NCBI RefSeq assembly: GCF_025024155.1 | Contig: NW_026251734.1 | Span: 248,001-312,000, forward strand | Source of the DNA: Gamsiella multidivaricata | Taxonomy: Eukaryota; Mortierellomycota; Mortierellomycetes; Mortierellales; Mortierellaceae | DNA length: 64,000 nucleotides | Direction of reading: 5' to 3' | Shown: piece by piece, positions 10,828 through 21,617 of the stretch | How the letters are laid out: every line of letters starts with the position of its first letter | Position numbering within the stretch: the stretch's first letter is position 1 | Translations under genes and position numbers: made by a program | The notes under the pieces: generated by a model | Seen by the model: only the letters and a program-made list of their open reading frames with translations | The model's database searches: none | What the model was told of the DNA's origin: nothing

Positions 10828-12564
10828 ATGAAGATCTCATCCGTCATCATATTGTCCACCGTGGCCGCCATTGCCTGCGCTTCTCATCAGCGTGGCCAGC
10901 TCTATGCCCGTAACCGTTTTGTCCAGCGTGGTCTCCTGGATGGAATGAAGGGCATTATTCCCGGCGCGAGCAAGGCCACTTCCCTTGGGTCCAAGGACGC
11001 CAACGTCGCTTCTGGGGCCTCTTCCAGGCCTGGATACGATATGGAAGAATTTGTTGTCAAGCGAGACGTTAGTAACGTTGAAAACCTGCTCAAAAACCTT
11101 CCGATCGTCGATGGTAGTGGATCTGATGTCAATCAACTTTTGAAGAAGCGTGATTCTGGTGTCGGTAACCTGCTCGAAAACCTTCCGATCGTCGATGGTA
11201 GTGGATCTGATGTCAACCAACTTTTGAAGAAGCGTGATTCTGGTGTCGGTAACCTGCTCGAAAACCTTCCGATCGTCGATGGTAGTGGATCTGATGTCAA
11301 CCAACTTTTGAAGAAGCGTGATTCTGGTGTCGGTAACCTGCTCGAAAACCTTCCGATCGTCGATGGTAGTGGATCTGATGTCAGCCAACTTTTGAAGAAG
11401 CGTGATTCTGGTGTCGGTAACCTGCTCGAAAACCTTCCGATCGTCGGTGGTAGTGGATCTGATGTCAACCAACTTTTGAAGAAGCGTGATTCTGGTGTCG
11501 GTAGCTTACTCGAAAACCTTCCGATCGTCGATGGTAGTGGATCTGATGTCAGCCAACTTTTGAAGAAGCGTGATTCTGGTGTCGGTAACCTGCTCGAAAA
11601 CCTTCCGATCGTCGATGGTAGTGGATCTGATGTCAGCCAACTTTTGAAGAAGCGTGATTCTGGTGTCGGTAACCTGCTCGAAAACCTTCCGATCGTCGGT
11701 GGTAGTGGATCTGATGTCAACCAACTTTTGAAGAAGCGTGATTCTGGTGTCGGTAGCTTACTCGAAAACCTTCCGATCGTCGGTGGTAGTGGATCTGATG
11801 TCAACCAACTTTTGAAGAAGCGTGATTCTGGTGTCGGTAACCTGCTCGAAAACCTTCCGATCGTCGATGGTAGTGGATCTGATGTCAACCAACTTTTGAA
11901 GAAGCGTGATTCTGGTGTCGGTAGCTTACTCGAAAACCTTCCGATCGTCGATGGTAGTGGATCTGATGTCAACCAACTTTTGAAGAAGCGCGATTCTGGT
12001 GTCGGTAGCTTACTCGAAAACCTTCCGATCGTCGATGGTAGTGGATCTGATGTCAGCCAACTTTTGAAGAAGCGTGATTCTGGTGTCGGTAGCTTACTCG
12101 AAAACCTTCCGATCGTCGGTGGTAGTGGATCTGATGTCAACCAACTTTTGAAGAAGCGTGATTCTGGTGTCGGTAACCTGCTCGAAAACCTTCCGATCGT
12201 CGATGGTAGTGGATCTGATGTCAACCAACTTTTGAAGAAGCGTGATTCTGGTGTCGGTAGCTTACTCGAAAACCTTCCGATCGTCGATGGTAGTGGATCT
12301 GATGTCAACCAACTTTTGAAGAAGCGCGATTCTGGTGTCGGTAGCTTACTCGAAAACCTTCCGATCGTCGATGGTAGTGGATCTGATGTCAGCCAACTTT
12401 TGAAGAAGCGTGATTCTGGTGTCGGTAGCTTACTCGAAAACCTTCCGATCGTCGGTGGTAGTGGATCTGATGTCAACCAACTTTTGAAGAAGCGCGATTC
12501 TGGTATCGATAAGCTACTCGAAACCCTTCCAAACATCGGCGGTGGACCCAGTAACAGCCAGTAA
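10828..12564 (+). CDS. secreted Kex2-processed repeat precursor (KEP type)
   Basis: Intronless, 578 aa. Residues 1-18 form a signal peptide ending IACA. A leader of about 60 residues ends in VVKR at 79. Then comes a diverged 29-residue unit, sixteen exact 28-residue units (11152-12495) and a shortened last unit (12496-12561). Each unit has the first half DSGVG[NS]LLENLPIV and the second half [DG]GSGSDV[NS]QLLKKR. Only three positions vary. Every unit ends in KKR directly before an acidic D, a good site for a Kex2-type Golgi protease, with Kex1-like trimming possible. The sequence predicts 18 small secreted peptides, each with a hydrophobic half and a Ser/Gly/Asp half. This is the architecture of fungal KEP proteins, which include alpha-pheromones, Ustilago Rep1 surface peptides and the precursors of cyclic dikaritins. 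I see no UstYa-like or other modifying enzyme nearby, so a cyclic product is not supported. Function is unknown; pheromone, surface-active or host-directed roles are all possible. Confidence 0.9.
   Translation: MKISSVIILSTVAAIACASHQRGQLYARNRFVQRGLLDGMKGIIPGASKATSLGSKDANVASGASSRPGYDMEEFVVKRDVSNVENLLKNLPIVDGSGSDVNQLLKKRDSGVGNLLENLPIVDGSGSDVNQLLKKRDSGVGNLLENLPIVDGSGSDVNQLLKKRDSGVGNLLENLPIVDGSGSDVSQLLKKRDSGVGNLLENLPIVGGSGSDVNQLLKKRDSGVGSLLENLPIVDGSGSDVSQLLKKRDSGVGNLLENLPIVDGSGSDVSQLLKKRDSGVGNLLENLPIVGGSGSDVNQLLKKRDSGVGSLLENLPIVGGSGSDVNQLLKKRDSGVGNLLENLPIVDGSGSDVNQLLKKRDSGVGSLLENLPIVDGSGSDVNQLLKKRDSGVGSLLENLPIVDGSGSDVSQLLKKRDSGVGSLLENLPIVGGSGSDVNQLLKKRDSGVGNLLENLPIVDGSGSDVNQLLKKRDSGVGSLLENLPIVDGSGSDVNQLLKKRDSGVGSLLENLPIVDGSGSDVSQLLKKRDSGVGSLLENLPIVGGSGSDVNQLLKKRDSGIDKLLETLPNIGGGPSNSQ
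11152..12495 (+). repeat. 16 x 84-bp coding tandem repeat
   Basis: Sixteen 84-bp units lie in frame with no indel. Differences are confined to a few linked sites: AACCTG or AGCTTA at codons 6-7, GAT or GGT at codon 15, AAC or AGC at codon 22, and CGT or CGC at the Arg codon. Units 9-12 and 13-16 have the same order of variants, including the silent CGC, so a 336-bp block has been duplicated as a whole. Confidence 0.95.
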
Positions 12565-13100
12565 CGTAGTGGCAATCTCGGCGACTCGCTCGCTTATAGT
12601 GGTCAGGAACCCAAAAAGAGCCTTGCAAGCAACCTCACTTCTTTTTATATGGAATTATAATGCTATACTACCATTCGGTTAGACCTATCGCGCTAAAATA
12701 TATTGTTAGAATTGTAACTGTACAACATGGTACTGAATAGACACGATGCGTCTAATTATCTTTCGTGCTGCCCTGGCTTTTTTGTGTCCAAAATAAGAGT
12801 GTTAGCTCCGAACTTTGAACGCGATTTCTCCTCTTCTGCGTAGATGAGTCCGTGTCATGTGATATTTTCGGAGCGGAGCCGTCGGAGACACACCGTAAAC
12901 AAACCCTCTGCTCGCCCCCTCTTCTCACTCCTCTCTTCTCCATCAATTCCTTCTTTTGACCATCCCCTCTTTCTCCCCCCTCTTTCTTTTCTTCTTTTCT
13001 CGTCATCCCCATCCCTCCTCGTCTGATCGCCTTCCGGGAATCACCTCCTCTCTCGCCACTTCTCCACTCCCTCTGCATCTCCAACACGCTTACCACAACC
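12565..13100. other. intergenic, precursor 3' flank and SDHB leader
   Basis: The left part is the 3' flank of the repeat precursor. From about 12900 the plus strand becomes C/T-rich, as a 5' leader for SDHB would be. No gene is seen. Confidence 0.6.
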
Positions 13101-14649
13101 ATGTCCTTCTCTCTTGCCAAGCAGTCCGTCCTCGGTCTCACGCGCCCCGTGTTGAAATACAACCTCCCCTCGGTAATTCACACCTTCCCCTCCCGCTTCG
13201 TCTTCATCGCCTTCAGCACTTTCTCCAGTCATCACCTTGACATCTACAGCTCCACAGCACTCTTTTCCACAAACCTAATCAGCCTCGCTTAAAAGCCAGC
13301 GAGTCGGTTCCCTTTTTCACGTTCCGGTTGCACACGTCATGGGAGTCGTTTCAGGACATCCGAACACGGCTACTAACACTCTATTCGCTATTTCCCGCAC
13401 TATAGGCTCCTGTCGCTGTCGCGCGCTCTTTCGCGACCGAAGCCCCCGTCAAGAAGACTAAGACCTTCCAGATCTACCGCTGGGTATGTGTGTTGCCTGT
13501 TGCTCATGATTCCTTTTCTTTTCTTTTTTTTTTTTTCCGAAGCGCGATTTGATTCTCAGGCCCTTGCCGCTTTCGGTGCAGGACTCCGAGATAAAATTAT
13601 TTTATGTTCGCTTCGTTGGTGCTATGTGAATTTTCCGAGCTCACACGACTTTGTTCCAACTATAACCATGGATATGCGATGGGACAATAGAACCCTGACA
13701 AGCCTGCGGAGAAGCCCAAGCTGCAGACGTATGAAGTCGATATGAACAGCTGCGGACCCATGGTCCTCGATGCTTTGATCAAGATCAAGAATGAGATGGA
13801 CCCCACCTTGACCTTCCGTCGCTCCTGCCGTGAGGGTATCTGTGGTTCCTGCGCTATGAACATTGGTGGTCGCAACACCCTCGCCTGCATTTGCAAGATC
13901 GACGTCGATGCCAAGCCCACCAAGATCTACCCCTTGCCTCACAGTATGTGCTCAAATATCACCTTAAGTGTCAATTGATGCTATGGTTTATGTTCGTACT
14001 AAGACCTTTTGTGTCCACTATTTGTGTCTCATCTAGCCTATGTTGTCAAGGATCTCATTCCCGATTTGACCGAGTTCTACGCTCAATACAAGTCGATCGA
14101 ACCCTTCTTGAAGCAGAAGACCCCCGAGCTCGAGCGGGAGAACTTGCAGTCAATTGAGGACCGCAAGAAGTTGGATGGTCTTTACGAGTGTATTCTCTGC
14201 GCTTGCTGCTCGACATCTTGCCCCTCGTACTGGTGGAACTCGGATCAGTATCTCGGACCCGCTGTCTTGATGCAGGCCTACCGCTGGATGATCGACAGCA
14301 GAGATCAGTTCGGACCCGAGCGTCGCCAGGCTCTCCAGAACCCTTTCTCTCTCTATCGCTGCCACACTATCATGAGTACGCTACAGGAAGCGTGGTCGCT
14401 ACAGATGACGGTCCTTCATTTTGAATAACTATACTAATCCATTACCCCCTCAACTGCTTTTCTTTTCTCCAGACTGCGCCAAGACTTGCCCCAAGGGTCT
14501 TAACCCTGTAAGCTATAGCTTCTTCCAAGATTGTCACTTTGTATATTCAAGCATATTGGCAGTAACTAACATTGGTGTTTCTTTTCTTTAATGAATCCTT
14601 ATAGGGTCTCGCTATTGCCCAGATCAAGAAGGAGATGGCCTTGGAGTAA
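13101..14649 (+). CDS. SDH2 (SDHB): succinate dehydrogenase iron-sulfur subunit
   Basis: Mitochondrial complex II subunit that carries electrons from FAD to ubiquinone through three Fe-S clusters. Exons 13101-13172, 13406-13483, 13691-13943, 14037-14375, 14473-14507 and 14605-14649 sum to 822 nt, or 273 aa. The first exon gives a basic, Ser-rich targeting peptide. The [2Fe-2S] ligands lie in [21 protein letters not shown], split as CREGICGSC and the later C. The [4Fe-4S] and [3Fe-4S] ligands lie in [17 protein letters not shown] and [17 protein letters not shown]. The His of YRCHT, which contacts the quinone site and is the usual carboxamide fungicide resistance position in other fungi, is present. 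Length matches the family. The fifth exon is only 35 nt. Confidence 0.97.
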
Positions 14650-16132
14650 AGACTATCCACTGCACACGGATATTTTCCCCTTTGTTTTTATGACCAGCAC
14701 GCCCATACATCTCAACCGACCGCCCGATCCCCTGTTCAGATAGGGAGTGGACTTGCTACAGCATGGACACGCATAATAAATTGAATCACTTTTTTTTTGT
14801 CTGACTTGCGTGCCGTGTTATTGTGGTTGACGTTCTTGTGCCAGTTCAGCGATGCTAGCAATTGTAAAGAGGAAGCGAGGCGGCGAAAGAATATGATATC
14901 TTCAGGATTAATTGACGCGACATATCCCAGCCAGGTTAATCGACTTTGGGCGATCGAACTTGAGATGAGACTCAAAATTGATTGAACTTCACGAGGATCA
15001 ACAGCTCTTCATCTGAAGTATGCTGAAATGATGCCTGAGATGCCTAAGCCACGCGTGCTGTGTTCAAACGCGGTGTCCCATACCTTTACGTTTTTGATGC
15101 TTGTGTAGGACCGAATTTTAGGAACGGTTGCTTTCTTTCGAGACTTTACTGCCTGAGATAAAAGCCTGCTGATCGTCTGCTAGCTTGAACATGCGAGCAA
15201 TGATCTTTGTTCGCATCGAGCGACTCGAACATGGTACTGCAGCATATATAGTGAACATGGCTCGTTCCATATGCTATCGCGCTTCCTTCATTTTAGGAAC
15301 CACTTCGCTGCTATCCTTTAGGCCTGACGTATAGCTTGTTCCTGAATCTAGACCATTGTGAATTACATTAAATTAAAAGCATTGGTGTGCATTATAAGTA
15401 GGCTATATCCATTCTCGGATTTTTGAGGTCATGGGGAAGGACTACGAAGACGCAGCGGTTCTGGTCGGCGTGGACTGGCGAAACCATAACAGCCTCGGTT
15501 TGTGCGATTGATCCTCAATAGGAAAATGCAGCGGAGGCACTCAAGGTATGACGAGCGAGCCTGTACTCACCAACAATGTCGCATCAGTCTGCAGTGGAAA
15601 CCGCGAAACGCCGTCGTCCGATCGTCACGGAGAACGGTACAATTGACGCCTCACAGTGGACTAAACTTCAGTCAAACACCAGAGAGGGTCATATTTCCAA
15701 CTGTTAGTGTGCCCTCTGGGCCAGCAGCCTGGAATATATCGTAGTATCTTGGGATGAACACCTCGTCTCCACAAAGTGTGTGGCTTTCAGGCAAGGATGA
15801 CCGCATGATCAAAGCCCGAAGCAAGATATTTTGTTTGCACGGAATCTGAATGCAGCTGCTACGCGAATCAGGGCGATATAGGATCTCATAACATGGCGCT
15901 TCTACATAACGGCTCTGCCGGCCGCCAACTCCCAATACCTGCGAGTCTAAACTCACAGTACCCCATGGCGGCTTCATGAATCAAAAAATTTATGTCGTCG
16001 AAGCAAGGGATAAATTTCTCCCTCTCTCACACACACACACACACACACATCCCTCCTTCAACACACCGTCAGGAACATCAACTCTTCTCTCCCGACTCTC
16101 GATTCTCGACTGATCACCCCAACATCCATGAC
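14650..16132. other. intergenic, with one doubtful minus-strand open frame
   Basis: No gene is firmly seen. One 101-codon minus-strand frame at 15672-15977 reads well in its second half (GDEVFIPRYYDIFQAAGPEG) but has no family match, no clear partner exon and an uncertain start. A (CA)n microsatellite with CT-rich flanks lies at about 16020-16050, just before the next gene. Confidence 0.4.
16028..16049 (+). repeat. (CA)n microsatellite
   Basis: About eleven CA units in the 5' leader of the MIC12-like gene, flanked by TCTCT and TCC. Confidence 0.85.
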
Positions 16133-16837
16133 ATGACGGTCGTCCCAGTCTCCCAGTCGTTTTTGGGATTCACCGGCGGGGTACTGAGTTCGCTGACGGC
16201 CTATTCGCTAGTGTCGGATCAGCTTCGAAGGGACGCTCGGGCACTGGATCACTCTTTGCAACGGTTTCGGAGGACGATCGAGTACGGTCTTCCACTGTTT
16301 ATTCGCGATGAGGTAAAAACAACAACAAATGTGCCAGTATTTTGGAAGCGAGAGGCGGGATGGGCGGGCGGTTCAGTTTGCGTTATCAGGACAGCGACAG
16401 GATCTACTGAGTTTGACGCGATACTCTAGCGGCAACAACACCAGCAAGAGGAGCAACAGAGTATTATGAGGACGAGCAAGGATTACCGCGCAGATCAGAA
16501 ACTGGACTAGGCTTGTTCGGATCGATACACGACTGTCTCGACACCATGCTTTTTATTCTGGGCTGTTCTCAGTTCCAACCGGGAAACAACGTGCACCTAA
16601 CGGCTGTTTGCTTCTCCTTTCTTTCTTTCTTTTATTTTATTTCTTTTTCTTTGCTGCTTCTTTTAATTGGGACACGGATAGGAGTTCCTGCAGGTGATGA
16701 ACGCGCTCGAGGAGACATCCAGACGCCAGAGACGAGAAAAGTCCCTTTGGCGGAAATTCAAGCAGGCAGGACAGTGGAACTGGAACGCCGGATTGGCGGG
16801 CGCCGTCGGAGCCTTTCATGAATGGAAGCAATCATAG
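16133..16837 (+). CDS. small single-TM protein, possible MICOS subunit MIC12-like
   Basis: Two exons, 16133-16312 and 16682-16837, join in frame to give 111 aa. The ATG at 16133 is used because the one at 16128 meets a stop after two codons. Residues 8-30 (SFLGFTGGVLSSLTAYSLVSDQ) form one membrane segment close to the N-terminus. The rest is basic and helical, ending in KQAGQWNWNAGLAGAVGAF. Size, N-terminal helix and the amphipathic tail with Trp resemble Mic12/Aim5 or related MICOS subunits of the mitochondrial inner membrane. That family is short and diverges fast, so the name is tentative. A third exon inside the intron (from about 16430) was considered but runs into a stop. Confidence 0.55.
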
Positions 16838-17270
16838 AACCTCTCCCCTTCCCCATCTGATTAAAGACATCACACTTGTATATTATTATCGACAGAGCCG
16901 GATTAAAGCATGCGTTTGTTGCGAGCAGAAAAAGTGATGGGAAGTATTTTTTTGGATGTGTTGGTCTCGGGATGTCATTATCGTTCCTTTATTGGAGGCA
17001 TCAGAAAATACAAATCGCTGTAATATCATAATGTCAGAGCTGGATCATCAGAGGAAAAAACAAACAAGGAAAGCAAAAACCAAATGAGAGGAGAAAACGA
17101 TGCGGTCTATGATAACAAGGAAAAAGAAAAGATGAATAGATATGGATGCTATGTTGATCAAGTACAAAAAAAATGAAAGTCGATAACACCGGCCAGGTCA
17201 GGGAATAAAACAAAGCAACAAAATATAATGCTGAATGAAAACCCCACTGCTTGAAGAGACACGACACTCT
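16838..17270. other. convergent intergenic region
   Basis: Region between the 3' ends of the MIC12-like gene and the carrier gene. No gene is seen. A/T-rich text is consistent with two 3' UTRs facing each other. Confidence 0.55.
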
Positions 17271-18874
17271 TCACTCGTCGAGTCCGTACCGGGCATGGTT
17301 GCGACACCAGGCACTGACAGTCTCGTAGACGAGGAAGGTGATGCATGTTCCTGGAAGCACTCGAATCACATTCGGCGCCACGCCCTTGTAGAAGCCCAGA
17401 ATTCCCTCCGCTCTATTCAAACAGCAACAACCAGATTGTTGTGGGAAAGGTTACAGGCGTCAATAGTCAGCAAAAACCAGATCGCGCGTCTTCTGCCTTC
17501 TTTGTGGTGCCTTTACCTCTTGATCTTGCGGATACAGTCCATGACGCCCGTATAAACAACCTCAGTCGAGGGACTCTTCATCATTTGCAACCTCGACCTC
17601 AGAACCTGATACGGATACGTCGCCACCGTCGCCGCAACCTTCGAGGTCGCCGCCATACACAAATACTCAACCGTCGATAATGTCTCCCAGTCCTGTTTCT
17701 GCTCCAACAACCTCGTCTCTCTCAACTTCTCGAACGTCTTTGGATCCATGCTCACGCCCGTTCTTCCTTCGGAGGAGATTCCTGCAGACGAATCCGAGAT
17801 CGGTTCGCCCTTCTTGCCGCGGACCTCCTCCAGAAACTGTTTCTCCCACCTTTTCTTCTTTACCTCCTGCCTCCAGTACTTCAGCTGTTCATATGCCATA
17901 AACTGAATCGCTCCGTGACTCGTTCCAAACAATGCCGGTACAATTCCACGGTATACCCCTTGCACGCCCTCCGTCTTGACGAGCGAAACCAACCCTCCGA
18001 TCAAACTCTGATATGCTCCTGGACTGGTTCTTTGGGTGGTGCACATCCTGGTTTTAATCACCCAGAAGGGATTGGTCACGAGCGCGGTAAGAGCGCCTCC
18101 GAGCATACTGGCGGTCATGTGTTGTGTGGGTCCCAGACGTCCAGTCGTAGGATCGACGGCCATCCTTGCCTTGATGCCTGCGTAGAGATAAAAGTAAAGG
18201 CCCCAGGAGACGGTAGCGCCGGCGAAATTGGGTGTCAGTCCACGATAGAGTCCATGACGGAAACCCTCACTCCTATAGATTTGTTGAAAACTGCGGAATG
18301 TGCCTCCGATCCTCGGCGCTGCCTGGGATGCATTCACTTGAAAAAAAAAAAAAAAAAGGGTTGAAAGTAACGAAAAGAGCCAGCGTTAAAAACCACGAGC
18401 TTGTTCCTGTCGTTTTTTTTTTTTTTTTTTTTTTCCTCCAGGTACAGTATACAAATGTGCGTGTGTACCTTGGAAGCGCGTTTTGATGAGGTCCAGTGGA
18501 TGAAGACATATTGTCGAGACCGCGCCGCCTGTGAATCCTGCCAGTGCTTGGTCCTATGGTAGCAGAATCCGACAATTCGCGGTTATGAGTCAACGGGTTG
18601 AATACGCAAGGGCTATCGGTTGTGGTCCTGGTCTGTCCAGAGCTCCAGGAAGTATTGCCCTCTGCGCAATAACGACATCGTGCTCACTGCGCTCACTGCT
18701 TGCTTGCTGGTAATCCTCAAGTTGAGTGATGCGATTCGAGAGATTCGAGCTGATTCAGTCCAGTTGAGTCCAGTTCAGTTCAGTTCAGTTCAGTAGGGGG
18801 TGCGGGTTTGCTTGCATGGTAGAGGGGACCCTGATGATTACCGTTGCAACGCTTCCTGTGTATGATTTCGGCAT
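17271..18874 (-). CDS. mitochondrial carrier, FLX1/SLC25A32 type (FAD or folate)
   Basis: Exons 18874-18842, 18553-18469, 18336-17517 and 17412-17271 give 359 aa. The start was found by requiring a phase-0 first exon: it is 33 nt ([11 protein letters not shown]). Three carrier repeats are visible. Repeat 1 has [11 protein letters not shown] in exon 2. Repeat 2 has [10 protein letters not shown], where the W after PxW marks the nucleotide, FAD or folate group. Repeat 3 has [31 protein letters not shown] and [20 protein letters not shown] match FLX1-like carriers. A charged loop of about 70 residues separates repeats 2 and 3. Substrate is inferred from motifs; FAD is the usual one in yeast, folate in animals. 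Long A/T tracts sit in the second intron. Confidence 0.88.
18771..18794 (+). repeat. short TTCAG tandem repeat
   Basis: Several TTCAG or CCAG-TTGAG type pentamers occur in a row in the first intron of the carrier gene. No function is suggested. Confidence 0.6.
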
Positions 18875-21617
18875 TCCTTGTTGATCAGTTTTCTTGTCGA
18901 GTGTGTTTGGAATGAAGGAGAAGAGGGGAAAAAATAAAGAGGGAAAATATGATTTTTTTTAATGGTGACACGGTTGTCGGTTGGTGTGCAAAACAAAGGA
19001 AAGAAGGAGAGAGGGAGAGACGGAAAGGAGGCGAGGAGTTACGGGCGGAGGGAGGAGTGGGGTGAAGGAGCTGGAAGGGCTAGAAAGTGTGGATATGTCG
19101 AGTACTGTAGAGCAGTACGGGGAGAGAAGGAAGCGGCAGCTTCGGACCCGATTGGGTTCAGTTTTTAGTTTTCTCACACTCGCTCAGCCAGGGGAACAGA
19201 CAAGGGCAACCCACGGACATCCCGACGGAATTTTTTTTCATTTTTTTCAGGGCGGAATTCTCATTCGTTGAAAATATAAAGACTTTTGACCGTTGGCCGT
19301 AAGAGATGTAAAAAAAAAAAACGGGCAGTGGATCGGAAGCTTAGTAACCAAAGGAGTTGCGATGCAGTTCGCGAATTTCTCCAGCTGAACCCATTCGAAC
19401 AGAAGCAGTTGATGAAGGGTTCGCATTTACCCATCCTTTTTACCTTTTCCTCTCGGGCGGAGCAGGAACGTGTCTTTGCTCAATTACTCCATCCTGGTGT
19501 GGAGACCAGTGCTGTGTGCGACCTGATACTGCCTGTACGATTTGGTGGCGCTGTTTTATTTATAAAGACACCCCCCGCCTTTGATACTCCATGCAGGATA
19601 TGTCAAACATAGAGAAAAGACGCGTACAAAGAACTTGCAACGTCTCACCCGTAGTCCTAACAAACCTTGCTTCTTATTTTCGTCATCGGAAAGGCGCCAT
19701 CCACGTCGGCATAGAACAAATCGAGTAGCCCTTTGGCGCTCTATTTTGCCATCAAACAAAAAACAACAACCCATTTCCATTTCTGTTATTTTTAGGAAGA
19801 AAGCGCTTGATAAAACACTCGAAACCGACCCAAAACAACACTATGCATTCTTTAATCGCCGTGTTGACTTGTGGGTATGCCTTCATCATATCACAAAGGG
19901 TTACAAATTGTGGTTGTTTTATTTTACCAAAATAATAAGAACAGAGCGAATGAGCGAGCGAGAGCGTGAGAGATGAGTGTAAAGGAGCGCTGTACTTGTA
20001 GCTGTAGTTTTGTTGTTGTGGACAGTCAAATGAAAAAAAAAAAAAAAAAAAAAAAAAAAGAAAAGCATGCGCACGCGTGGCGCCGCTTCCCTCAGCCGGC
20101 AAAACGCTTCTTTGCAGCATGGCATATGGCCGATGCTCCTGCTCTTTTTGCTCTCGTGCATGTTCAATAGCTTTTCGGCTGCAATGGTATCAGCAATGGA
20201 TTCACTGTTCCTGCTCCACCCACCCTAAGATAACAGTACGGTAGCGCCGACATTGATTATGATCAGATGCTGCAAGGTGTGGTGTTTGGGTAATACTTTC
20301 TTTTCAGATATCAATGATTGGAAAGAGCGAGGCGAGCAATTGCTCGGGCGCCCTGTTTCATGTTACATGTCATATTTGGCATGTATATTACCTCAAAGGG
20401 AGGAGGAAAGTTCTCTGCTGCAAATGCGGGTGTGATGTGCTCTCAGCGAGATCTCTTTATCCTCCAGTTCTGGTACATGGTGAGCATGAGCTCTTTTCAG
20501 TTTGGGAGAGAAGAATGAGGGAAAGGATAAGAAGAAGGTACGCATAAGATAGAACGATAGATAGGGGAATGGTTTTTATCGATAGACTAGAGATGCACCA
20601 CATTCTGGGATCCTCATGGGCGCCCGCCGCACTCTGTACCCGCGTGGTTTAAATGAAGACAACATTTCATTACACATGCAACATGCGAATTTGCGGAAAA
20701 AATATATTGGGGGTCTAGTCTCGTTCGTTGCGACGCGTTGCTTGCTGTACCGACTGAGCGAGTGAGTGAATGGAGTGATGTATGGATACTTCAGAGACTA
20801 GTGAACTGAAAAAAAACACTTTCCGACTTGCTAAGCTGGAACTAGTTTGAGCAGCTGCACGATGCTGCATTCTTCCTTCTTGGCCTCTTGTCCTGTGCAT
20901 CGTATTAAATGAAAACACAAATACGAGGGCGAGTAATTCAAAGCAAGAAACGAGAGTGGGGAAGAGCCGTTTCCGCCCTCTGAAGACAGGAAAAGCAGCA
21001 GCAGCAGCAGCCGCCATATACATGTAGTCTATACAATACTACAATACACATGCCAGATATGAACCCATATCATAAACCTTAATAGTGAGCGATCCAATTG
21101 CTTTCTCACACTTGCACCTCCCGCGAGCGAAAGACATAGAGAGAAAGAGAAAAAGAGAGAGGGAGAGAACAAAGAGCGCGCGCGAGAGAGAGAGAGCGCG
21201 AGAGCTTAAACACGACTGCGAGAGGGTGAGCGAGAAAGAGAAAGAGGAAGAGAAAAGAGAAAAGAGAAAGAGCGGAGGGAAGGGCGTGAAGAGCCTTCTC
21301 CACTTCCACTCCATAGTCTATCCCATCCTTCTTTTTCCCATTCTCACACTTCTTTTTTTTTTTCTTTTCCTCCTCCTTCCTCCTCCTCCCTCCTCGCTTC
21401 TGTCCATGGTCATCTTCGCCCTGCATTCACTCGCATCATCATCGTCATCGTCATCGTCATCATCATCATCACTCGACTTTCATTCTCCTTCCTCTTCATT
21501 CCCCCATCGGGCCCATCCTTCTTCCCTCGCACAGAAAAAAAATAAAATAAAGTAAAAAGCACATCGCATCACTCCGCATCACATCAAGTAGACTCTCTCT
21601 CTCCCTCTGCCGATCAA
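18875..21617. other. 2.7-kb intergenic region with purine and pyrimidine blocks
   Basis: No credible gene. The left 0.3 kb is the carrier promoter. There is a T tract at about 18952-18960, an A tract at 20033-20060, and a strong purine block at about 21130-21285 (GA, GAGA, AAGAG units) followed by a pyrimidine block at about 21320-21610 that leads into the next ATG. Short frames inside are compositional. Confidence 0.55.

Noticed and set aside
10837..11472. 211-codon minus-strand open frame across the same repeat
   Set aside because: Same cause: repeated antisense frame, not a gene.
10828..12564. possible dikaritin (cyclic peptide) cluster
   Set aside because: The precursor architecture fits, but no UstYa-type oxidase, methyltransferase or tyrosinase gene lies beside it, and the core lacks the Tyr usually used for ring closure.
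11133..12575. 480-codon minus-strand open frame across the peptide repeat
   Set aside because: It is the antisense of the tandem repeat. Once one 84-bp unit is open on that strand, all are. It has no signal, no family match and no start context.
18341..18358. A tract read as a polyadenylation or retroposon tail
   Set aside because: It lies in an intron of the carrier gene, close to the 3' splice site, and no target-site duplication or coding retrogene is present.
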